From: Betaproteobacteria bacterium
GTDB lineage: Bacteria; Pseudomonadota; Gammaproteobacteria; Burkholderiales; Rhodocyclaceae
Length of the DNA: 7,203 nt
Direction of reading: 5' to 3'
NCBI GenBank assembly: GCA_020047725.1
Contig: JAIFNM010000096.1
Location: forward strand, 1 to 7,203
A model generated the notes under the pieces. That model was not told the origin of the DNA and did not search any database. It saw nothing but the letters and a program-made list of their open reading frames with translations. Shown piece after piece: positions 1 to 5,415 of this stretch (the stretch's first letter is position 1; each line of letters opens with the position of its first letter). A program made the translations under genes and the position numbers.

Positions 1-685
1 TGGTGCCGTCAGCCAGATAGAGAACGCCTTGGGTCGCGGGCGGCAGCGTGGTGACCGTGACGCTCACGACGATGCCGTCGGGGTCCGTGCCGGACAGGCC
101 AACTGCAATGTTGGTGTCTTCATCGCCCGAGCTGGTGCTCGGGGTGGCGACCGGTGCGTCGTTGGTCGGTGTTACCGTGATCACTTCGTTGGCCGGGGCC
201 GAGACGGTGCCGCTAAAAACCTCATCCACCCCCCCCCGCCGCGCCGTATCAAACTCAAAACCCAGCGGATCAACGCTTTCAGCGATCCGCAGCAGTCGCA
301 CAAAAGTCGAGCCGCCGTCTGCGCCGCCAGCAGCGTTCCCAGCCGCCGTTTCTTCGAGCAACTCATCCAGACTGCCGCCCTGGTTGATCGCCTGGATGAT
401 CGTATTCGAATCTTTTCCGGCCGCCAGCAATGCTGAATCGGTCGCATCCGGCTTGAATGCGCCAGCCACTTCGGCGTCAACCGTTACCGTTTCATTGGCT
501 GCAATGGCCAAGGTGCGACCGTCCGCTGTCGCCAGATCGACATGCGCGCCCGCTGCTGTTACCAGCACATCGCCCTGATAGATCAGGTCGCCAACGTGCA
601 ATTGGCGCATTTCGCCATTTTCGCCCTTGGCGAAAGCTTTTCCTTGAACAGCGGAGACGCGCGCGACGGGTGTGTTAGCAGCCAT
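1..685 (-). CDS. LapA-type giant RTX/T1SS adhesin, N-terminal part (retention module plus start of first repeat)
   Basis: This open frame starts at ATG 685-683 and runs 228 codons to the left edge without a stop, so only the N-terminus of a probably very large protein is seen. GAGGA at 696-692 sits 6 nt before the ATG. Residues 1 to about 110 match a LapA-type retention module: a start MAANTPVARV, then GDLIYQGDVL (32-41) and a beta-rich stretch to about 73. A Thr-Ala-Ala-Gly motif at 113-116, after LDELLEE, is placed like the LapG cleavage site of Pseudomonas LapA. Residues 128-145 (FVRLLRIAESVDPLGFEF) are typical of this class. From about 174 the first extracellular repeat begins, with TNDAPVA, DEDT, GTDPDG and VLYLADGT (T1SS-143/cadherin-like style). 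Family knowledge: such proteins are exported by LapBCE-type systems and tether cells to surfaces or each other. Codons 149-153 contain a nine-G run; the frame is coherent on both sides, so this is the ON frame. The full length and the C-terminal secretion signal lie outside the window. Confidence 0.9.
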   Translation of the reverse strand, partial: MAANTPVARVSAVQGKAFAKGENGEMRQLHVGDLIYQGDVLVTAAGAHVDLATADGRTLAIAANETVTVDAEVAGAFKPDATDSALLAAGKDSNTIIQAINQGGSLDELLEETAAGNAAGGADGGSTFVRLLRIAESVDPLGFEFDTARRGGVDEVFSGTVSAPANEVITVTPTNDAPVATPSTSSGDEDTNIAVGLSGTDPDGIVVSVTVTTLPPATQGVLYLADGT

Positions 686-696
686 GATTTGTCCTC
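686..696 (-). promoter_or_regulatory. Ribosome binding site of the adhesin gene
   Basis: On the minus strand GAGGA (696-692) lies 6 nt before the ATG at 685. It supports this start, and no alternative start lies close by in the same frame. Confidence 0.6.
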
Positions 697-734
697 GATA
701 AGGAGTGATTGATTACGCAACAATAGCCAAATGC

Positions 735-778
735 ACGATGGCCGCCTACTGTACTGAAGTACGATAGGCGGCCATCGT
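735..778 (-). terminator. Strong hairpin between regulator and adhesin gene (possible terminator or attenuator)
   Basis: A perfect 14-bp inverted repeat is seen: ACGATGGCCGCCTA at 735-748 pairs with TAGGCGGCCATCGT at 765-778. Inside the 16-nt loop a further GTAC/GTAC stem (751-754 and 759-762) closes a TGAA tetraloop. The structure begins 13 nt after the regulator's stop codon and ends about 50 nt before the adhesin ATG, all in one transcription direction. The bases after it on the minus strand (GCATTTGGCTATTG) are only moderately U-rich, so it is not a textbook intrinsic terminator. It may instead partly terminate, attenuate or stabilise the upstream transcript, making adhesin expression differ from exporter expression. 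The structure is certain; its role is inferred. Confidence 0.5.
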
Positions 779-791
779 TGAGATCTCGTGC

Positions 792-1400
792 TTAGCGCGG
801 CTTTTCGATACCGTTGATAATCAACGAGAGCTGCATGCGGTCGCGGGCGCCGAACTTCTCCAGCATCGCCCCGACGTGGGCCTTGACGGTACGCTCGGTA
901 ATATCGAGCTGGCGGGCGATTTCCTTGTTGCTGGCACCCTTGGCGAGAAGAACAGCGGCTTCCTGTTCACGCACCGTGAGCGTGGCGCGCCATGATGAAT
1001 CTTGTGCTTTATCTGCCGGAAGCAGCCGGGCGGTTGAGGCCAACAGCCGCTGCATGAGCCCTTGTCCGACCCAGATTCCGCCGTTTTCAACGACCATCGC
1101 TACTTGCTGAAGAACCTCGGGTGCCGCATGGCCGTTGCAATAGCCTGATGCGCCTGCCGCCAGCGCGGCCATCGCCTCGTCTTCGGATGGCTCATCGGCG
1201 AGAAGAACCAGCGAACAACCGGCGAGACTCTTGCTCAAGTGTTTGACGACACCTTCGGCACGATGCCCAACGGGTTGCAGGACCCAGACCAGCTTCTCCT
1301 CTGCGAAGACAGCATCCAGCCGCCCGCAAACCAGATCGGGAAACGCTTCGCGCCAGTTGTTTCTTTGCCGCGCGTCAATCGATAAAAAGAGCGATTGCAT
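792..1400 (-). CDS. LuxR/NarL-family regulator with degenerate receiver domain
   Basis: This 202-residue regulator probably binds DNA through a C-terminal LuxR-type helix-turn-helix at about 141-197 (LTVREQEAAVLLAKG, then NKEIARQL and TERTVKAHV, all typical). Residues 1 to about 115 keep the outline of a response-regulator receiver (SLVLLADEP near 63-71, AAGASGYC near 81-88). The residues needed for phosphotransfer look lost: the usual Asp after strand 3 aligns with Leu41 (KLVWVLQP), the Thr/Ser after strand 4 is Ala68, and the Lys of the GYLLK-type motif is Gly90. It probably does not work by classical phosphorylation. The start is placed at ATG 1400 because GGAG lies 8 nt upstream; an in-frame TTG at 1406 has that GGAG only 2 nt away. 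The lapC stop (TGA, 1405-1403) is 2 nt before the ATG, so the genes are almost certainly co-transcribed. Likely targets, by position only, are the adhesin or its exporter. Confidence 0.9.
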   Translation of the reverse strand: MQSLFLSIDARQRNNWREAFPDLVCGRLDAVFAEEKLVWVLQPVGHRAEGVVKHLSKSLAGCSLVLLADEPSEDEAMAALAAGASGYCNGHAAPEVLQQVAMVVENGGIWVGQGLMQRLLASTARLLPADKAQDSSWRATLTVREQEAAVLLAKGASNKEIARQLDITERTVKAHVGAMLEKFGARDRMQLSLIINGIEKPR

Positions 1401-1402
1401 CG

Positions 1403-2821
1403 TCAACGCTCCGAAAACGCGCGCGCCTTGGCACGCAAGACAGGTTTGAGCAGATAGGACAGCACGCTCTTTTCGCCGGTGATGATGTCCACTTCAGCAA
1501 TCATGCCGGGAATGACCGGCATGTTGCTCCCGAGGGTTGATTGATTGGTACGCACACGTACGGTATAGAAGGCGTTGCCTTTTTCATCGACCACCGAGTC
1601 GGCACCGATGTGTTCGAGTTTGCCGTCCAGACCGCCGTAGATTGAAAAGTCATAGGCGGTGAATTTGACGACGGCTTTCTGTCCCGGGCGCAGGAAGGCG
1701 ATGTCGCGCGGCAGGACTCGTGCTTCAAGCAGCAGATTGTCTTCCAGCGGCACCACCTCAACGACGTCCTTGCCCGGCTGTACGACCCCGCCGACGGTGT
1801 TGATCAGCAGGCGTTTGACGGTTCCCTTGACCGGTGAGCGCAACACCGAACGCGTCACTTTATCGGAAAGCCCGACGCTGGTTTCCGCCACGCTGTTGAG
1901 CTTGGACATGGTTTCAGCCAGTTCCTTGCCGGCTTCGTTGCGGAAGGCCAGACCGACTTCATCGAGCTTGTGATTGGCTTCGCTGATCGACGCCTGAATG
2001 CGTGAAATCTGCGCTGAGGCCATGTCGCGCTCGCCGCGGAAACGCCCGACATCGCGCTCAAGGCGCAGCAACTCGACTTCCGACACTGCTCCCGAGGCAA
2101 TCAATGGCTTGGTGACGGTCAACTCCTTTGCCGAGCTTTCATACGCTCTGGCCGCCTGTTCGAATTTGGCACGGATTTCGACCAGCTCCTGCTGACGCTG
2201 CGTCAACTGCTGCCGGGCGATCGAGGTCGTTGTTTCCAGTTCGTTGCGCCGGGATTCGTAAAGGCGACGTTCCTCGTCAACCGTCTTCGGGTCCTCCTTG
2301 GCAATATCCTGCGGAACATCGAACGGCTTGCCTTCGGTCAGCGCGCGCAAACGGGCCGCCTTGGCGACCAGCGAGGTGTATTGCACGCGACTTTCGCGTA
2401 CCGACGAAGCGAAACGCGTCTGATCAATACGCAGCAGAATCTGCTCAGGCTCGACTACCTCGCCCTCGCGTACGAGAATCTCCGAAACTACGCCGCCATC
2501 CAGGCTCTGCAGCACTTGCAACTGGCGCGACGGGATGACTTTTCCTTCGCCCCGCGTCACCTCGTCGACGCGACTGACCGCCGACCACATCAGTGCAATG
2601 GCAAAGGCAATGCCGATCGTCTTGAGCAGGATTCGGGCGCGCAAGGGTTCCTGTTGCAGGATGGCGAAATCGGTGTCAGCGGCAAAGCCTTGCTGCTCTT
2701 CGTTTTTCCGGGTGACCGACATGCGTTCCAGACCGGAATCGATGCCCGGCTGAATGCGCACGCGAATCGCTTCCAGCAGGCCGATCACGCGTTTCCCCGC
2801 CGCAATCAGAAAGCCGTTCAT
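1403..2821 (-). CDS. lapC: HlyD-family type I secretion periplasmic adaptor (LapC-like)
   Basis: This 472-residue membrane-fusion protein would bridge the inner-membrane ABC transporter and an outer-membrane TolC-type pore during adhesin export. A short cytoplasmic N-terminus precedes one membrane segment at about 63-83 (ILLKTIGIAFAIALMWSAV). A lipoyl-like half-motif follows at about 95-134 (GKVIPSRQLQVLQSLDGG, then VREGEVVEPEQILLRID). A long region rich in charged residues, Gln and Ala at about 140-310 should form the coiled-coil hairpin. The second lipoyl half and beta-barrel fill the C-terminus (LRSPVKGTVKRLLINTVGGV, then PGMIAEVDIITGEKSVLSYL), the standard HlyD ending. The ATG at 2821 overlaps the lapB stop as ATGA, with GGGAGG about 8 nt upstream, so translation is probably coupled. 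Length and layout are normal for LapC/HlyD proteins. The symbol follows family resemblance and the adjacent adhesin, not proven orthology. Confidence 0.94.
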   Translation of the reverse strand: MNGFLIAAGKRVIGLLEAIRVRIQPGIDSGLERMSVTRKNEEQQGFAADTDFAILQQEPLRARILLKTIGIAFAIALMWSAVSRVDEVTRGEGKVIPSRQLQVLQSLDGGVVSEILVREGEVVEPEQILLRIDQTRFASSVRESRVQYTSLVAKAARLRALTEGKPFDVPQDIAKEDPKTVDEERRLYESRRNELETTTSIARQQLTQRQQELVEIRAKFEQAARAYESSAKELTVTKPLIASGAVSEVELLRLERDVGRFRGERDMASAQISRIQASISEANHKLDEVGLAFRNEAGKELAETMSKLNSVAETSVGLSDKVTRSVLRSPVKGTVKRLLINTVGGVVQPGKDVVEVVPLEDNLLLEARVLPRDIAFLRPGQKAVVKFTAYDFSIYGGLDGKLEHIGADSVVDEKGNAFYTVRVRTNQSTLGSNMPVIPGMIAEVDIITGEKSVLSYLLKPVLRAKARAFSER

Positions 2822-5019
2822 GGCGTGGCCCTCCCGACTCGACCTGACTGCAGGGCCTCGACCACCTGCTCACGCGGTCCGTCGGCAACAATCCGGCCGT
2901 CGTCGACGACGATGATGCGAGTCGCCAGGTCGATCAGGCTGGTACGGTGCGTCACGATGACCATCGTCTTGTGTGCGGCAAAGCGCCGCAAGCGATCCTT
3001 GAAACCGTGTTCGGTCGAAAAGTCCATGGCGCTGGTCGGCTCATCAAAAAACAGCACCGGCGGGTCCATCAACACGGCACGGGCAATCGCCACTTCCTGA
3101 CGCTGCCCGCCCGAAAGCGATTCACCGCGCTCGCCGATGAGCATGTCGAAGCCTTTCGGGTGCCGATTGACGAACTGGGTCAGTCCAGCCACCTCGGCGG
3201 CGACCACAATCGCCGAATCATCCGCATAGGGCGCGCCAATGGAGATGTTCTCGCGCAACGTGCCGTAGAACAGCGTCGCATCCTGACCGACGAAACCGAC
3301 GTTGCGGCGCAGATCGGCCGGATCGAGCTGACGCAGGTCAATGCCGTCGATGCGTACAACGCCGTCGGTCGGTTGATACAGCCCGAGCATCAGTTTCTGC
3401 AGCGTCGTCTTGCCGGAACCGGTGCGACCAAGGATAACCACGTGTTCGCCCGGCAGAATCCGCAGCGACACGTTCTGCAGTGCGGCTTCGCCCTGTCCGG
3501 GATAACTGAACGAGACGTTGCGGAATTCGATCTCGCCCTGAATCTCCGGCCGATGGATAAAGGCCGACGCATCCGGACGTTCCACCGGTTGCGCCATCAG
3601 TTTGTCGAGCGTTTCGAGCGACATGCGCGCGTTCTGGAACTGCATAAGCATGCCGACGGCCTGACCGAGCGGCGCAATGGCACGCCCACCCAGCATGGTG
3701 ACGGCGATCAGCCCGCCCATGGTCAACTGGCGATCCTGAATCAGATAGACGCCGGCAACGATCATCAGGACGTTGACCACCTGCGTGATGGTCATTGCGC
3801 CATTGGTCGCGCTGGACGAAAGCAGGCGCATCTGGGCGCTGGTACGGGCGAGGAAAGCCGTCGTGCGCTCCCACTTGTTCTGGATGACACCTTCTGCGCC
3901 CTGCGTCTTGATCGTTTCAATGGACGTCAGGCTCTCGATCAGCGAGGCATTGCGCAAGGCAGAGGCGCGGTAAGTAGTCTCAACCAGCTCGTGCATCTTG
4001 TGCTGGATGATGTAGGCGTAGATCAAGCCGAGGATCAGCCCGATGATCGGAATGAACACCAACGGCCACGAGATCCAGGTGATGACCAGCAGGAAGAGGA
4101 TGGCGAACGGAAAATCGATCAACGCGGTAACCGTCGCCGACGCGATGAAATCACGAACGGACTCGAACGAACGCAGATTCGAAGCGAACGAACCCACCGA
4201 CGCCGGCTTGGTTTCCAGACGCATACCGAGCACGCGTTCCATGATCTGCGCCGACAGCTTGACGTCGATGCGCGCACTGGCCAGATCGACGAAGTGCCCG
4301 CGCAGCAGGCGCATCATGAAATCCATGATGAAAATCAGGAACACACCCAGCGCCAGCACCCACAGCGTATCGATCGCATTGTTGGGAACCACGCGGTCAT
4401 ACACATTCATCGAGAAGATCGGCATGATCAGCGCAAAAACGTTGATCAACAGCGCGGCACCGATTACATCGCGATAGACCGGGCTCTGCTCCAGCAAGGC
4501 ACCCCAGAACCAGTGGCGCGCAACGACCTTGCCAACTTCCGGCGTGCGCGAATCGAAGGCGAAGCGCGGCCGGGCAAACAGGGCGATCCCCATGTAGCGA
4601 TCATTCAGTTCATCGCGAGAAAGCGTGACTTCGCCCTGCCCGGTTTCGGGGAACAGCAGCTGAGCGGTATCACCCGCCTCGTTCCAGCCGAGCAACACGC
4701 AGGCCTGATCGCCCTTGAGCAACAGGATGACCGGCAACAGCGCCGTATCGATACCCGCCAGCGCCCGCCGAACGATTCGGCTCGACAAACCGGCACGGGT
4801 CGCCGCGCGGGCAAAAAGCGAAGGGGTCAGACATCCGCCTTCGAGCGGCAAGCCGGCCGAAAGCGCGGCGCGCGTACTCGGCCGACCATGCAAACGCGTC
4901 AATTCAACCAGACAAGCCAGCAAGGGGTCGTGATGCAACAAATCTTCGCGCAGGTCGGCGACGAAGTCACTCGGCGTCGGCTTGAGCGCCGAATCTTGGC
5001 TGGAGTCGTTTGAAGTCAA
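2818..5019 (-). CDS. lapB: Type I secretion ABC transporter/ATPase with degenerate C39-like domain (LapB-like)
   Basis: This protein (733 residues from the chosen start) energises adhesin export across the inner membrane. An N-terminal C39-peptidase-like domain (about 28-165) has lost catalysis: where active members have Asp-Cys-Gly it reads DPLLACL (31-37), and the His region reads ACVLLGW. Such domains bind, rather than cut, RTX substrates. Several membrane segments follow (for example AALLINVFALIMPIF, VLALGVFLIFIMDFMM and FAILFLLVITWISW). The ATPase domain shows Walker A GRTGSGKT at 531-538, signature LSGGQ at 635-639, Walker B VLFFDEP with Asp659/Glu660, and switch His691. The start is chosen at TTG 5019-5017 because GGGAG (5031-5027) lies 7 nt upstream and the length then fits the family. 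GTG at 5055 (GAGGA 4 nt upstream) and GTG at 5088 (no clear ribosome site) are in-frame alternatives, adding 12 or 23 residues. It is the first gene of the apparent operon and overlaps lapC by 4 nt. Confidence 0.95.
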   Translation of the reverse strand: MTSNDSSQDSALKPTPSDFVADLREDLLHHDPLLACLVELTRLHGRPSTRAALSAGLPLEGGCLTPSLFARAATRAGLSSRIVRRALAGIDTALLPVILLLKGDQACVLLGWNEAGDTAQLLFPETGQGEVTLSRDELNDRYMGIALFARPRFAFDSRTPEVGKVVARHWFWGALLEQSPVYRDVIGAALLINVFALIMPIFSMNVYDRVVPNNAIDTLWVLALGVFLIFIMDFMMRLLRGHFVDLASARIDVKLSAQIMERVLGMRLETKPASVGSFASNLRSFESVRDFIASATVTALIDFPFAILFLLVITWISWPLVFIPIIGLILGLIYAYIIQHKMHELVETTYRASALRNASLIESLTSIETIKTQGAEGVIQNKWERTTAFLARTSAQMRLLSSSATNGAMTITQVVNVLMIVAGVYLIQDRQLTMGGLIAVTMLGGRAIAPLGQAVGMLMQFQNARMSLETLDKLMAQPVERPDASAFIHRPEIQGEIEFRNVSFSYPGQGEAALQNVSLRILPGEHVVILGRTGSGKTTLQKLMLGLYQPTDGVVRIDGIDLRQLDPADLRRNVGFVGQDATLFYGTLRENISIGAPYADDSAIVVAAEVAGLTQFVNRHPKGFDMLIGERGESLSGGQRQEVAIARAVLMDPPVLFFDEPTSAMDFSTEHGFKDRLRRFAAHKTMVIVTHRTSLIDLATRIIVVDDGRIVADGPREQVVEALQSGRVGRATP

Positions 5020-5031
5020 TGAGTTGCTCCC
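5020..5031 (-). promoter_or_regulatory. Ribosome binding site supporting the TTG start of the ABC transporter
   Basis: On the minus strand GGGAG (5031-5027), within AAAAGGGAG, precedes the TTG at 5019 with a 7-nt spacer. This is the best-spaced site among the three candidate starts (5019, 5055, 5088). Confidence 0.5.
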
Positions 5032-5206
5032 TTTTCTTGATGAGAAATTTAACACCAATTCCTCTTTTTTGTGCGAAAACTGCGTCACATCGGCGAATAA
5101 TCGTCGGACGCACGATCAAGTGTAAGCGGGCCGACCAGGATTTTCGCCGCACCTTAGCGGTTTTTTACAAAGCGCTGCCCCGGCACTTGCCATACGGCCC
5201 GCTGTA

Positions 5207-5257
5207 ACCCGCATGAAACGGCAGTCTACAACGCTATAGACCGAAGACCCGCATCAA
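5207..5257. repeat. Possible operator: dyad flanked by two direct repeats
   Basis: Two copies of ACCCGCATnAA lie at 5207-5217 and 5247-5257, exactly 40 bp apart (about four helical turns). Midway is an interrupted palindrome, GTCTA (5224-5228) and TAGAC (5237-5241) with an 8-bp spacer. The arrangement is plain in the sequence; that it binds a regulator is inference. Repeats of this size can arise by chance in 400 bp. Confidence 0.25.
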
Positions 5258-5373
5258 TGCTTGCCTACAGCGATGCCATCCCGTAGAGCGCCTTTTCATG
5301 CTCGTCTCAGGACATCGTGTTCAATCCGCTGCGCAATACTTCGTCGAGATCCGCACACGCAACGAGGTACACG

Positions 5374-5402
5374 GTGATACGGTAAAATCCCGCCTTTATA
5401 AG
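5374..5402 (+). promoter_or_regulatory. Candidate sigma70 promoter for the FAD-linked oxidoreductase gene
   Basis: GTGATA (5374-5379, 4 of 6 to TTGACA) and TATAAG (5397-5402, 5 of 6 to TATAAT) are separated by 17 bp. Transcription would begin near 5409, only about 7 nt before the ATG. A second -10-like box, TAAAAT (5383-5388), would give a leader of about 21 nt but lacks a good -35. Confidence 0.35.
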
Positions 5403-5415
5403 CTGTCGAACGACC

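Larger units (their letters stand above)
5020..5415. other. Divergent intergenic region between the adhesin-export operon and the oxidoreductase gene
   Basis: About 330-400 bp with no convincing gene; the short open frames here have no recognisable product and lack good ribosome sites. The part next to lapB (about 5040-5100) is more AT-rich than its surroundings. The region must hold the start signals for both directions. A rightward promoter is proposed separately. I found no convincing -35/-10 pair for the leftward operon. A dyad with flanking direct repeats lies at 5207-5257. Confidence 0.7.

Noticed and set aside
181..480. A 99-codon minus-strand frame overlapping the adhesin in another frame
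   Set aside because: It is an alternative frame of the adhesin gene. It matters only because a one-G deletion in the nine-G run would lead into it and to its stop.
548..559. A second TAAG motif at adhesin residues 43-46
   Set aside because: It lies inside the predicted folded core of the retention module, not in the linker where LapG cuts, so it is probably coincidental.
48..578. A 176-codon plus-strand frame opposite the adhesin
   Set aside because: The minus-strand frame carries the retention module, cleavage motif and repeat motifs; the plus-strand translation is Ser/Ala/Thr-rich shadow sequence.
2947..5013. A 688-codon open frame on the plus strand opposite the ABC transporter
   Set aside because: It is the antisense shadow of a clear transporter gene in high-GC DNA. 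Its translation is rich in Arg, His, Asp and Gln, with no recognisable domain and no hydrophobic core.
5147..5166. Small hairpin CCGC-ACCTTA-GCGG followed by six T on the plus strand
   Set aside because: The stem is only four base pairs, and no plus-strand gene ends just upstream, so there is no transcript for it to terminate.
5185..5280. Sigma54-like boxes (TGGCA with a downstream GC) on the minus strand
   Set aside because: The spacing between the GG and GC elements is one base too long at both places and the second box does not match.
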